From assembly GCA_022606135.1 (NCBI GenBank), contig JABYQN010000004.1, positions 1,860,001 to 1,924,000 of the forward strand: DNA of 64,000 nt, written 5' to 3'. The first letter of the stretch is position 1; each line of letters begins with the position of its first letter. A program made the translations under genes and the position numbers. A model generated the notes under the pieces. The model worked only from the letters and a program-made list of their open reading frames with translations, ran no database searches and was not told the origin of the DNA. Source of the DNA: Fomes fomentarius (taxonomy: Eukaryota; Basidiomycota; Agaricomycetes; Polyporales; Polyporaceae). Shown in pieces: positions 10,214-22,252 of the stretch.

Positions 10214-13080
10214 ATGCCTGGACAACTCCTCTTCCAGCCCAACCCCCCTCCGGATCCGTCTCAGCTCCCCGACTCCATTCTTGACTATGGCGTTAAGCTC
10301 GATATCAGCAAGACTCTCACGCCGGAGGAACTCAGCGCGATCAAGCAGTTCCGTCGTGCTGCCGATTATATTGCTGCCGGTGCGTCTCTTCTATTCTCTT
10401 CTGTCGTTCAAGCTTATACTCAGATGTATCTTTAGCCATGATCTTCCTCAAGGACAACGCTCTTGTCGAGCGAGATATCGTCTCGGACGACATCAAGCCC
10501 CGCCTTCTCGGCCACTGGGGAACCTGCCCCGGTCTTTCCCTCGTCTACGCACACATCAACCGTCTCATTGTCAAGAATGATATCGATGCTCTCTATGTCG
10601 TCGGTCCAGGACACGGTGCACCGGGCATTCTCTCCTGCCTTTGGCTCGAGAACGCCCTCGGCAGCTTCTACCCCAAGTACTCCCGCGATCGCGAGGGCCT
10701 TGCCGCTCTCGTCAAATCTTTCAGCTCTCCTGGTGGTTTCCCAAGGTACATAACCTCAGCTTCCTCACTCCGAACGTCTCTCACCCCTCTTCTCGTAGTC
10801 ACGTCAACGCCGAGACTCCAGGATCTATTCACGAGGGTGGCGAACTCGGCTATGCACTCGGTGTCTCTTTCGGTTCTGTCATGGACAAGCCCAATTTGAT
10901 TACTGTATGTGTGATTGGTGATGGTGAGGCTGAGACCGGTCCTACCGCAACGTACGTCTCTTTCTGCGCATAGCTTTGGGCAGCCTCGCTCACCTTCTCT
11001 GTAGTGCATGGCACGGTTACAAGTACATCGACCCTGCCGAGTCCGGCGCCGTCCTCCCTATTGTCCATGTCAACGGCTTCAAGATTTCCGAGCGTACCAT
11101 ATACGGAACCATGGACGACAAGGAGGTCACCGCTCTCTTCGTTGGTTACGGCTACCAGGTCCGCATCGTCGAGGACCTTGAGCACATCGATGAGGACCTC
11201 GCTACCAGCATGGACTGGGCACTCGGCGAAATCAAGAAGATTCAGAAGGCTGCGCGTACCGGTAATCCTATCGTCAAGCCCCGCTGGCCTGTCCTAATCC
11301 TCCGTACCCCGAAGGTATGTTCCTTCGAGAATTTATCAGCGTCTCACCCACTCATGCATACTATCAGGGTTGGTCTGGCCCTAAGGAGCTTCACGGCGAA
11401 TACATCGAAGGCTCCTTCAAGGCTCACCAGGTGCCCCTCCCCGAGGCCAAGACCGACGCCCACGAGCGCGCGATGCTCCAGCAATGGCTCCGTTCATACG
11501 GACCGAAGGAGCTGTTTGGCGACAACGGTGTTCCGAACGATGCCATTCTCTCTATCGTACCCAAAGAAGAGAGCAAACGTCTTGGTTTGCGCGAGGAAGC
11601 CTTCAAGGCTTACACGCCTCTTGACGTTCCCGACTGGAAGCAGTTCGCAGTCGAAAAGGGTTCCGCCCAGAGCTGTATGAAGATTACCGGCGAGCTCATC
11701 GACGCCGTCTCCCAGCAGTACGTCTTCGTCTTCCATGCATGTCCTAGCCACTCAGCTCACGCATCCTCTTCAGGAACCCGAGCTCCTTCCGTATCTTCTC
11801 TCCCGATGAGCTCGTGTCAAACAAGCTTGATGCTGTGCTCCGCCACAGCGGTCGTAACTTCCAGTGGGATATCGCCTCCCGCGCAAGTGGTGGACGTGTC
11901 ATCGAGATTTTGTCGGAGCACACATGCCAGGGCATGCTGCAGGGCTACACCCTCACCGGCAGGACAGGTCTCTTCCCGAGTTATGAGGCCTTCCTCGGCA
12001 TCGTCCACACCATGATGGTCCAATACGCGAAGTTCGTCAAGACTGCACAGGAGGTGCCATGGCGTCAACCCATGGGCTCTCTCAACTATGTCGAAACCAG
12101 CACCTGGACAAGACAGTGAGTATATGCGTTACTATATACGAGAAATGATGGCGACGATGATGCGCAATAGGGAGCACAACGGTTTCTCACATCAGAACCC
12201 ATCGTTTATCGGCGCGGTACTCAACTTAAAGCCCACATCTGCCCGTGTATACCTCCCGCCCGACGCCAACTGCTTCCTCTCCACCATGGCGCACTGTCTT
12301 CGCGCAAAGAACTACGTCAACCTAATGGTCGGAAGCAAGCAACCGACGCCAGTGTGGTTGAGCCCCGAAGAGGCTGACCAGGTACGCATATACCCAAGGG
12401 GTCCGAGTCGTGCCAAGTCTAACACGATGTATAGCACTGTATTGCTGGCGCTTCCGTCTGGAAGTTCGCGTCAACCGACGAGGGCATGTCTCCCGATGTC
12501 ACCCTCGTTGGTATCGGTGTGGAGATGACCTTCGAGGTCATCGCCGCTGCCGCACTTCTCCGCAAGGAGATCCCGGCCCTCCGGGTCCGTGTCGTGAATG
12601 TCACGGATCTAATGATTCTCGGTCCTTTCGGCTCGCATCCGCATGCACTTAGTGACGAAGGCTTTGATTCTCTCTTCACCAAGAACAAGCCTGTCATCTT
12701 CAACTACCATGGTTACCCCGTCGAGCTCCAGGTATTATTTCCTTTACTTTTGAGCCTTGCCACGGCTGTGATCTGACCAATGCTTCGCCTTACAGGGCTT
12801 GATCTTCGGTCGCCCGAACCTCGATCGGATGAGGATCCACGGGTACCGCGAGGAGGGTACGACGACGTCGCCGTTCATGATGATGCTGCTCAACGGGACT
12901 AGCCGGTACGACCTCGCGGTGGAGGCGGTCCGTAGCGCGGCACTGCTCAACCCACGGGTCGAGATCGACGCACACAAGACGATCACGCACATCTTGCACC
13001 TTGCCCAGAAGGAAAAGGACTACGTCTACGAGCACGGTGCTGACCCTGAGGGCACGTTCGACGTCCCCAAGTTCGATTAA
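10214..13080 (+). CDS. xfp: Xylulose-5-phosphate/fructose-6-phosphate phosphoketolase
   Basis: Thiamine-diphosphate enzyme that splits xylulose 5-phosphate (or fructose 6-phosphate) with phosphate into acetyl phosphate plus glyceraldehyde 3-phosphate (or erythrose 4-phosphate). Nine exons: 10214-10379, 10436-10745, 10799-10951, 11005-11314, 11368-11717, 11774-12115, 12171-12381, 12435-12731 and 12796-13080, giving 807 residues, the normal family length of about 800. Visible landmarks: an early [30 protein letters not shown], ThDP/Mg motif GDGEAETGP near residue 200, [13 protein letters not shown] and the C-terminal DRYDLA-type block, here [11 protein letters not shown]. All eight introns are GT-AG and in phase. 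Start chosen at the ATG in an accATGcc context after a TATA box. Acetyl phosphate made here is the substrate of the neighbouring acetate kinase, so the two form one short pathway. Confidence 0.97.
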
Positions 13081-13669
13081 GGGGTGTACTCCTGACGACT
13101 CGACGATCACCGAGTGTCCCTTTGTCGCTCGTCCTCGCCGCTGTACTCGACTCGACTCCTTCCTTCACCGTTCCACATTGCATGGCCTAATGGACTGTGG
13201 TGGCGAAGTGTAAACTGTTCATCATCTCCTCCGTTGATTGTTGTCATACAGCACTCTTCCTCATGTATCCTTTCGTACTGTACTCCTACTGTACAATATC
13301 ACACCTTGTCGGTTGTTACATTAGACTTGCACACGCGCGTGTTGTATTCTTACCAGCGCTAGTACTGTACAAAAAGTCGTCGCCCACCTTCGTACTATGT
13401 TCAAGTCGGAACGGTTAATTGATGTTGGAAACTCTCTTGCTTCGGTGTGGCTATGGTGTGTCATCGATCATGGTCGCTACTGAACGGAGAGCATCAAGGC
13501 GCGCGCGCGTGGGGCAGAGCACTTGTGTTTGGTTGTCACGCTCTTCCTGGCGTTTCCGCTCCCACTCGCAGGCCGATGTACACGACCGACCCGCAATGAC
13601 TTGTAAGGGCGCCATCCCGTAGTTCCATGACGCATCCCAAGAACACGTCCGGGCATCATCCCGCAGGCC
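13081..13669. other. 3' flank of phosphoketolase and unassigned sequence
   Basis: No gene recognised. A 26-base segment at 13567-13592 recurs with one mismatch at 13662-13687, a short direct repeat about 95 bases apart. Confidence 0.5.
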
Positions 13670-13984
13670 GATGTACGCGACCGACCCCAAAGAATTTGTA
13701 CGCACACGGCCGCGTCCGCGGCCAGCAACAATGTGTCGCTGTCTCAGAGGCAACGTGCCATCTTGGCCGAGGCAGAAGAGGAGGATTGGCAGCCGCCGGC
13801 CCCCCGGGTGCGCAGGCAGGACAAGTCCAAGAATCCTGTTTCGCGGATGTTCAGTGAGTATCATGTCACATATGTACGGTGAAGGATTGGTTACGGCTGC
13901 TTACCGTCATTCACAGTCTCATTGTGGGAAGAGCTTCACGTTGACGAATGTCGCCTTTACCAACCGCCACCACCACCAAAGTAG
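13670..13984 (+). CDS. Possible small two-exon protein, 5' end unresolved
   Basis: A spliced reading frame joins an exon ending at 13853 to one at 13917-13984 through a GT-AG intron (13854-13916) in correct phase and then stops. The first exon reads VSLSQRQRAILAEAEEEDW and continues with a basic stretch; the second reads ISLWEELHVDECRLYQ and ends in five prolines and a lysine. The composition looks coding, but there is no ATG in this frame close upstream, so the start lies in an unseen earlier exon or the frame is a relic. No family was recognised. Confidence 0.3.
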
Positions 13985-15365
13985 ATGACTGCAGATATGG
14001 CAGAGAAGCTAGGCCTGCCGCACGAATGACTGGTGAGAGTCAAAGAGGTCATACTGTATTCCAAACATCTTGGCAATCTCGTGTATCCCACATGTTATCA
14101 GTGTCAGAGATACGCGATACCCGTCTCATTCCGTTTTGATCACCATGGTCTGGATATATGTCAAGCATGCATACATCGTTGTGAATTTACAGAAGAGAAA
14201 AACAACCATATCTCTAGCGCAACTACCAAGACCTTGGAAGACCTTCAGTCAGTTCCCTGCACATCTACCACGCTGAAAGCCTGAACCACTTGTACTCCAG
14301 TGCCATGACAACCGGCCGCACACTGATGATCCCCGAGCGCCGCATACGCTCATACGGGAAAGGCACAAACTCATGCTCTACCTGCTTGGATGGGACGCTT
14401 AACGACTGCAGCTGACTTGCACCCGCGTCAAAAACTGGGTAGAACACTCACCTTGAGAGCGACTGTGCATCCGTGGCGGAGCTTCCAAGCCACGGTAATG
14501 ACTCTGTCGGAGAACTCATGCAACGAAGTGCTTCCGCGCATACAACAATGCAAGAGCCATCGCTCGATGACCAACGATAGTGCACAATTGCAAGTACCTC
14601 GCAACTCATCCCATGCCGATCTGGCATAACTCGTTGAGGTCCTGAGTGAGGAAGCTGCCCGGGCTGCGACACCAACGTCGAGAATAAGAGCTGTTGGGAG
14701 AGCGACGAATCTTCACGGAAACCCGACTACGTAACATCAGCAAATTGTCCGGTCCTTGGTCGGACGTTTTGCCACTGAAATACTTGAAGTCAGTGAGTGC
14801 GGAGTGTCACTGCCGACTGGAATTTGGAGTGGTAGAAACGTTTCAACTTCAGTTACCTTCTCCCTCGTTATGATTCTTGAGTCATACGAGTAGTAGTTCG
14901 AAACCGAAACGGCTTCATATTGCACGCTGAAACGGGCCCTTGATGTATGCAGTGTGCTGGGGCTTGATTGCTAGTTGCTGCTGAAACTTGTAGAACATCC
15001 ACGCGAAAGGTCACGTTCACGTGCTGAGCGCTGATGGTGACAGCATGTAACGGGTAAGCGATCATGTTTTTTCGACACGTTCCCTTCCACTCCGTCTCGT
15101 CCTGGTCAGGCTGGCACCTCTCCGGACTCTCGTTGGCACTGCAAAGTCCGATATGAACGCAGAAACCCCCCCAATATGACGCATTATGAGACAAGAGACA
15201 AACGAGACTAAGGTGTAAGTTCAGAGCATCATCACCATACAATATTTCATACCACCAGGTTACAGCACATCAACTCGATACTGGACATCGGCTCATGGTT
15301 AAAGCCTCGAGCGGCTCTGTGGAAGAACAACAATTTGAGCGGACGTTTTGGGATTGAGTGAACGA
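13985..15365. other. Intergenic, no gene recognised
   Basis: About 1.4 kb of short frames on both strands without recognisable domains. It lies between the unresolved small reading frame and the 3' end of the hydrolase gene. Confidence 0.5.
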
Positions 15366-16387
15366 TCACGGCGTACACACCTTGCTTGCCACCACCCGGT
15401 TCATCCATTCCGTGATCAGCCTGTTCGTCTTCACCGGGCTCTCATAATGCGGTGAGTGTCCGATCCCATCCATGAGCTCAACCTCCACGTTGTCATACAC
15501 ACGCTTGGCGATGCCGATCATCGTGTGGTACAAACAATGCTCGTCCTCCGTCCCTTGGATGATGAGCACCGGGATAGAACGCGCTGTCGCCTCCCAGACC
15601 GTGTGGTCCTGGGTGCGCTTGATGCTCCAGTACCGTGCCACGGGCGGCTGCATGATGAACCCGCCCATCCAGAGCAGCTTCGTCGCGAACGGCAGCGGCT
15701 TTTTGACGCACGAGTCGACGAACGCCTCCGCGCCGCCGGACATGTCGTGCGAGGCGAGCGAGGTGATGACCGGGAAAAGCGTCGTCATGCGTGGGTGCTT
15801 GCAGGGCGGGTGGTAGTGCAGCGCGAGGATCGACCCGCCGACGTAGATGACCCCCGAGATGTAGTCGGGGCCGTACGCGGTGACGACGTCGACTGCGATA
15901 CACCCTGTGTTCGGACGTCTGCGGTGAGTATGCGACGACACCCATGTTTATGCATTCACGTTGCTAACCGACTCACCTCCCAAGCTCCTGTTTTCCAGAT
16001 ATCACAGTCAGCTTTCCGTCCTTGGGGAAAAGTTCCCCCGGGCGTCTGCCTGATCGGGGGTACGTACCAGCCAGCCATGAAGGGCTTCACGAGCCCAAAC
16101 GCCTCGCACACGGTACGAAAGTCCTCTGCGATGCGCGCAGACTCGTAGTCGCGCTCTTCGAGCGGTTTGCTACTGCGCCCGTGCCCGCGCATCTCGTACC
16201 GCACCAGGTGGAAGCTGCGCTGGAGCTCCGCGTCCGCGAACTGCGCGTCCCATCCAAGCGCGGTGCACGAGAGGCCATGGACGAAGACGATTGCGGGCTT
16301 GGACGCATCGCCCGCGGACTCGGCCCAGAGAGTCGTGCCATCGGGCGAGGTGAGCATCCGGATGCGTTCCTGCAATTGCGAGGACAT
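15366..16387 (-). CDS. Alpha/beta hydrolase
   Basis: Alpha/beta-fold hydrolase of unknown substrate (esterase, lipase-like or epoxide-hydrolase-like). Exons 16387-16068, 15987-15977 and 15904-15366 give 289 residues. The fold signature is clear: IVFVHGLSCTALGWDAQF with the oxyanion HG, YEMRGHGRSSKP, the nucleophile elbow GWSLGG (serine near residue 108), the acid in LIIQGTEDEH and the histidine in GIGHSPHYE, so the catalytic triad is complete. The middle exon is only 11 bases and supplies the codons of Ser-Leu-Gly; without it the elbow is lost. An in-frame ATG lies further upstream at 16468 and would add a hydrophobic 27-residue leader; 16387 starts at MSSQLQERIRML and fits the family better. 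Most likely cytosolic. Confidence 0.85.
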
Positions 16388-17536
16388 TGTGGTGCACTGA
16401 GACTGCACGAGCAAGGGTGTCCGAGGTGAGAGTTGAGAGAGTAATAGAGCGAGGGAACCTCCCACCATTTTCTGTTGTCCGTTCAGGCTTATTTACTCTC
16501 CCAACTCGCAGCCTTCAGCTCCCATAATATATCCCAACTAGGCGCTACTATCAGATGGCCCGTTCTCAACCATTTCTATTCTTGTCTCTTCGTCGTCGCG
16601 CCTGTGGCCCCGCCAATCGAGAACAAACACCTCTCGAAGCATTCCTGCCACCCAGACGACACGAACGCCGCCCGCCAGAAGGAGGAAGCTTAGAAGGTCG
16701 ACATCCAATTTAGTCCCACAAGGTCGCTTGTACCGCCATTTGGAGGAACTGTATGCGCGGGGGCTGGCCAAAGGGACTCACTCAGGCGGGATGCTTGCAT
16801 CGTAATTGGGACTGAATTGTCTCGACGGCGTGGGACCTGGCTATCGTCACCCGCCGGCCGCCTGACCCCGCGCCTCCCGAACCCAAGCCAGCCCAAGCCG
16901 TCATGGAATATGAGGAAGCAATGGAGGTCAAGACAAGCGTGTGTTGGTGCCTTTACAACATATCGCGTCTGCATGCGCCCTTGATAAATTACCGACATGG
17001 GCGCGCACGTAAGGCGTACCGCGCGAGAAGCTCGAGCTCATACCAAGCTAGAAGTTGGATGAAGGAAGAGAAGGAAGAGAAGGAAGAGAACCTGGAGGCA
17101 AGCGGCAAGCCTTAGGATCCCCGCCTCTTCCGCTTCGCTGCACCCACGGAAATTTACTTCGCTGATGGCTCATACGCAAAGCTTGCACTCTTCCGACCTC
17201 CGCCGGGTTGGCGTTATGCCCGAAGTTCTGAATCTCGAAAGCAGTAGGATGTTGTCTAACGTGGTCATTGCGCCCGGCGAGTATACAAGATTACTGTCTC
17301 TGAACGTCCGAACGTCCGTGTTACGTAGAATAGAACTATAACTTGAGTGCATGATGGCTTCAAATGATGTGCGACATATATAGATAACCTCTGTGACAAA
17401 GCATTGCAATGCGTCGACTGGATCTAGGACGTATGTAATGACTAGTAACACTTATGACGAGCACGGTCATGGAGTACCATCTCCGTCTAACCCCCTCCAT
17501 CCCCCTGAAGCAACGTGAAAGGCTTACTACACTCCA
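16388..17536. other. Intergenic, no gene recognised
   Basis: About 1.15 kb between the hydrolase start and the exchanger stop. A purine-rich run of gaaggaaga units at 17056-17092 is the only notable local pattern. Confidence 0.5.
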
Positions 17537-20338
17537 CTAAAACGTGACCTCCTTGATCTCCACAATGATATTCGCAGTCATCAAGCACGCATACGCACAC
17601 AACAGCGCAATGCCCCAGCCTCTCGGGAGGAAGTACCCGTTCAGAGGGACGAAGATGAGCGTGGCGATGAGGATCGTGAGGAGGCCGGTGCCGGTGATGA
17701 CGAGCGCGGGCGAGAAGTGCAGCGGGTAAGGGACGCCGGTCTGGCGCACGATGTACGAGCCCGAGATGCCGACGCCGAGGAGAATGTTGAGCATGGGCCC
17801 GCCAAAGCACGCGGAGAAGCCCATGATGGGCGCGAAGACCGCGACGGACATGTTCGCGACCAGGTCCGCGAGCGAGTTCCCGATGGCGAAGATCGTGATG
17901 CCGATGATGGCGTCGGAGAGGCCGAACAGGAAGCCAAATGTCTGTCCGGTCGCAGGAAGAGGAACGATCAAGTCAGCACCGACGTCCAGTGAGAGAGGAA
18001 GAATGGAGGAAAGGGCCGAAGAAATGAAAGGTAAATGCAGGGGTCCATACAATGCATACAACACATGAAGGAGAGTACCGCGTGTACAGGTAGAGGGGAT
18101 GTGAGGATGTGAACGGGAGGTATACGACGCACCTGGAGAACCTTGACGACCTCGTCCGCAATGGCCATAATCCACACTATCGAAACGAAGAATCCCATCG
18201 CACACCGCGCGAGCTGAGCCGGGCGTGAGCGGCCCGTGTCCGCAAACACCAAGACGAGAATCGCCGCGGTGAATCCTGAGACACCAGTCGCGAGCAGCAG
18301 CCAACCTTCGTGCTTGACGCCATCTGTATAATAACGAAAAGCAAACCGGTCAGGTCTTCCCAAGGCACTATGACGTCACTGATATGCTTGTGCGACGTAC
18401 TGAGAAGAACGACAGCGCAGAAGAGCGTCCCCAGACAGCACTGCATGGCCATGAGCCACTTGTTGAACTGGAGCTCGTGCATCTCCTCCTCGACCTCATC
18501 CTCCGCGATCAGCGCGCGCTCGACACCCTCCTCCTCAAAGTCGATCAGCCGGCCCTCGCTCGCGCTCGCGGAGTGCCCGTTCTGCGAGTGCGAATGCTTC
18601 TTCTCCGACTCCCCAGAGGCCACGTGCGCGGTGACGACCACCGGCAGCGTCAGCGTCAGTGCCATCACCGCGGGCGCAGCGAAGATCGCTGCGAGCTTGC
18701 CCAACAGCGACTTGCTCCAGAAGTTGTGCAGTGTCGGGAAGAGGATGTGCCCGACGTGGCCTACGACATGCACTGCGCGTGAGCGCCGCGACGACGATAC
18801 GGGTACGTAGGTCTGCGACTCTGCGTCCGTGTCGGTGGGGCTGTCTGCGGCAGTGGGCGAGGCGGGTGTGTGCGCGATAGACGGGATGGAGGTAAGCTCG
18901 CGCGGGACGATCTGCAGCGGCGAGCGTTCGTCGAGCGGGACCCCGAGTGCGGCATCCCATGGGTCTTGCTCGTGGGCTGCGGTGGGCGAGCGCAGGGGCG
19001 TGCGCAGCGGAGTTCGCGAGCGTGGCGTTCGTGAGCCCGATACCGTCCCGTGGAGAGACCGACGGTAAGAAGCGTAAGGAGTGAGCGGACTCTCAAAATG
19101 CGATAAGGTTGACGCTGCGGCATCGCGCTGCAGCGAGGACACGACGCGCCTGAACTCGAGCGCGCCGACGAGCGAGAAGGAGGGCATGTGACCGAGGGCG
19201 GGGGTGATGAAGATGCAGAGGAGGATTGTGTGCGTGGACGGCGGGGAATGTCAGTCTCAAGCCCAAGGCGTGGTGGACCGGGATGCGATATTGAGCGGGA
19301 GCGGCTATAGGGAGAAGGGACTTGAAGAGAATCTGAGATGGGAGACATGGCTAGTGGAGGATGAGAACTCTCTGTCGACAAAGAAGGATATGACTCGACT
19401 CACGCTCGTCCATGAATGACTGGTCATCATGGTACTCTTCGTCCGCATACTCACTGCGCATGAGCGCCTCATATTGTTTGTGTCTATCTTGTCTCCTCCT
19501 CCACCAGCTCCCGACGATGACAGTCGTAACATAGACCGTATACAACAGGACCATTGCAGCGGCTTCCCATGCCTGCAGGTTGTTATCCCACAGAATGACA
19601 AGAAGCAAGATGACCGCAACGGTGAAGAAGCCGACGTCCCGTAGGAACTGCTCTCGCACGACCTTGAAAGGTTTGATGATGCACATAGAGCCGACCACAC
19701 ACGATGTGATGAATGCCGCAGCACCGAGCAGCTCCCCAATTGCAAGGCCGCCTGAGTTGGCGCGCATGGCGGAGAACGTCGCGAACATGTCTGGGCTACC
19801 GTTCCCAAACGCGAGAAAGGTCACGCCCGCGACATTCTCGTCGAGCCCGAGCAGGTGGGCGATGGTGCCCAGGTTAGGGCAGAAGAAGTCGGAGGCGCTG
19901 ATGCCGAGTGTGGAAAAGAGGAAGACGAGCCAGAGCGCATAGGCGACGAAAAGGATCGGGCGGTCGCGGGGCGCGGAGCAGAAGTAGGACTCGAGGTAGC
20001 CGATGTTGAGGAAGGTGCGCTCCATGTCGCAGACATCCCTGGCGTGCGTGCATTGTTCTTTGTGTGGGACGGAGAGGGGATGACATTCCTAATCCCCCTT
20101 AGCTTAGCGCTTTCCGGGACGAGGCTGTTCGTAGGGCCAGAAAGAGACGCACCTCGCTTGCCGCAGTATGGAAAGGATTGAGTTGATCGGAATCGGCGAA
20201 GAGGCTTCGCTTGGCGTAGGAAGGGGCGAGAAGAGATGGTCGTGTGCCGCCGACCTGCGCGTACCTGCTCTGAGACCACAGGATGCAGTTGAAGACGAGC
20301 AGCGATACGAAGGCGAGCTTGGGGAGACCGGTCCACAT
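17537..20338 (-). CDS. Cation/Ca2+ exchanger, NCLX type, with an internal one-base frameshift
   Basis: Integral membrane Na+(or H+)/Ca2+ antiporter of the CaCA superfamily, closest to the NCLX (SLC8B1)-like branch. Exons 20338-20153, 20088-19404, 19332-18401, 18323-18133 and 17941-17537. The two alpha repeats that form the ion site are intact: FLAFGNGSPDMFATFSAM in the N-terminal half and FAIGNSLADLVANMSV plus FSACFGGPMLNILLGV in the C-terminal half. A long cytosolic loop rich in Ser, Arg and Pro joins them. Exon 3 must shift frame: SHPGPPRLGL with SSSASS is in one frame and MPSFSLVGALEFRR in the next. One extra base in the five-base run 19200-19204 restores a 799-residue protein and also makes the exon phases agree. 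The annotated break lies in the loop, so as written the second half would be lost. Confidence 0.88.
19200..19204 (-). other. Apparent one-base deletion in the exchanger
   Basis: Coding strand has five C where six restore frame. No AG lies between the two frames that could serve as an acceptor, so an intron cannot explain the shift. Confidence 0.7.
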
Positions 20339-20893
20339 GATGGTCGATAGGAGAGTTGGACCGCGGGACGATGGAAGTCAGAGCATGCGACCTGGTGAAT
20401 GGATGTGAGTAGAGTTAAGACATGCTCTATGTGCGCACATGCTGCGAGTCTCCACTGCTGCATTCGGAGCTCAGTTTCGTCACTGATTTCTCACCCTCTG
20501 TGAATTTCCCGAAATCGACTGCAGGCTGCTCTCCCTCGCCTATCCGGCCGCGACGTCCAAGGTAACCCCTGTAAGAGACTACGAGTCAAGCGAAGGATAG
20601 AGAGGACTAGAGACGCGTCTCGGATGAGTATTATGGGGAGAGGCTATTTTGCGGGTGGGAGTTATTAGTGGCCTATTATTTGAACCAATAAGTCCTGAAA
20701 CAGAAACGAGCGCGCAATGACATGTGAAAATGGTGTCGACGCTGATCATAGGCGCGTCCGCCTTGCAAACGTTGCACCTGGGCTCGTATTCGATCGCTCT
20801 CTGCGCCTCTTGTCGCCCACATCCACCCGTATGCTTCTTGGTCATTCTCCTTGCACATATCTTCTCTGAAGCGGAGCTCAGTCACCGGCAGAC
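20339..20893. promoter_or_regulatory. Divergent promoter region
   Basis: About 550 bases between the starts of the exchanger (-) and the small membrane protein (+). No TATA box or operator stands out. Confidence 0.4.
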
Positions 20894-21594
20894 ATGTCTT
20901 CCCTCGTCTCCTTCTCGCGTCACACCCTTAAACAGCTCAAGTTCGTGCTACCCGGCGGGTTGCTCACATATTACTATGACAGCCACAATATGCTCTTGCG
21001 CATTTTGAGCGGAGAAGGTGGCGTGCGGAGCTGGGGCAGGTGAGCATACTGGTCATAGTGATCAGATACAGCTCAGGAACAGGTGGAACATCTACTAGGT
21101 TCGCGGCGCGCGCGTCATTACTATCGGCTGCTGTCACGGTCTCTCTGTTCTTGTACGTGCTCGTGCTACCGCTGCTGCAAGGCGAACAGCCAAATGTGCG
21201 TGTATGGTCGCTTGCTACGTATATGGAAGGTGTTGAGATGGCTTGCCCATGTAGTATCGACACTGGAGGCAATCCGGCGTCTTGTCCACTGTAATTCCGG
21301 TACGTTGGCGCAAAGCGTACCTTAGAAAGCAGCTGACCCCTGCGGAAGATCATGACAGCATCGATAGTCGCTGGGTGGACTCTGCTAGGGTACACGATAG
21401 GTCGCTGGTCGGATCTGGGATATGTTGAGGGTATCGTAGCCGGTAGGTCTCTGGAACGCCTCTTGCTCTTGCAGTGAGACGTCTGTGATTTGCGTGGGCT
21501 AACCGGTTTCGTTCTCCCTCTAGCTTCTGGACTGTATGCGCTTGGCTTTGGTCTGCTTGGGTTGATCCCTGCGCCCAAGGTACAGCGGCACTGA
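20894..21594 (+). CDS. Small membrane protein of unknown function
   Basis: I do not recognise the family. Five exons fit together in phase: 20894-21039, 21099-21195, 21255-21299, 21349-21442 and 21524-21594, giving 150 residues. Exon 2 codes a clear membrane segment (SLLSAAVTVSLFLYVLVLPL), exon 4 another (IMTASIVAGWTLLGYTIGRW) and exon 5 a third (SGLYALGFGLLGLIP), so a three-pass protein is likely. Exon 3 is 45 bases. The intron before exon 4 ends in AAG but has a good CTGAC branch site 13 bases upstream of the acceptor. The 3' end is uncertain: a GT at 21580 with an acceptor at 21706 would replace the last residues by a longer tail ending at 21784. Subcellular site unknown. Confidence 0.55.
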
Positions 21595-21784
21595 CGTCAC
21601 CAATTTGCTGTATCATGAGACTTGCTTTCTCTCTCACACATGCCTCAATGACTATGTATTCCAAACACATCATATCTCGTTCTTTGCGTCCGTCTGTGTC
21701 TCGTAGAATGCGCTGTGCACCGGCTTCATGTTCCTTGGCCGGAGCTCGCGGTCTCGGCCATCTGCACCCCTAGCGGTCCTCTAA

Positions 21785-22252
21785 CTGCTGCTGTGAGGCC
21801 GAGGCGAGCGTTGTATGACGACAGCGGCCGGTCATTGCCCTGTTTGGAAGGGGCCGATCGCAAGCGGAAAGTGTGTGTGTGTGTGAGTGCATCGCACAGC
21901 GGCCCATGACGCTATTGGTCGAGCAAGTCTTCACGTCCGGGCAAAAGATGGCGGTGATGGTTTGGGCTGGGCTTGACAGGCGTTGGCAGCTTGTTGTACG
22001 CCCGTCGCAGACCGAACAGTCGCTGGAATTGGCAGGTTTCTTATGTCAGACGTGGTGGTTGGATTGCTGGCTGACGTCGCTCGCGGCCAGACCGAGAATG
22101 CCTTCGGCGGCTGGCACGCCTCCTCCCTCGCCTCCCCTTCTTCATATTCGCCACCCTCCAGGAGCGCATACGCTCACCTCTCTCTTCCTCTACCGCAGTA
22201 CTCTCACAGCCTATTCCCTTCTTTGCTATTTGTTCTACTTTGACGTGCTAAG
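21785..22252. other. Intergenic, no gene recognised
   Basis: Carries a short GT repeat at 21869-21883 and a C/T-rich leader just before the next start codon. Confidence 0.5.

Noticed and set aside
10017..10580. Plus-strand frame overlapping the phosphoketolase start
   Set aside because: Reads through the C/T-rich leader and first intron in another frame; phosphoketolase exons account for the region.
17942..18132. Possible extra exon in the exchanger reading DVGADLIVPLPATGQ before TFGFLF
   Set aside because: Homologous proteins go directly from VKVLQ to TFGFLFGLSDA, and the 191-base intron has good GT and AG ends.
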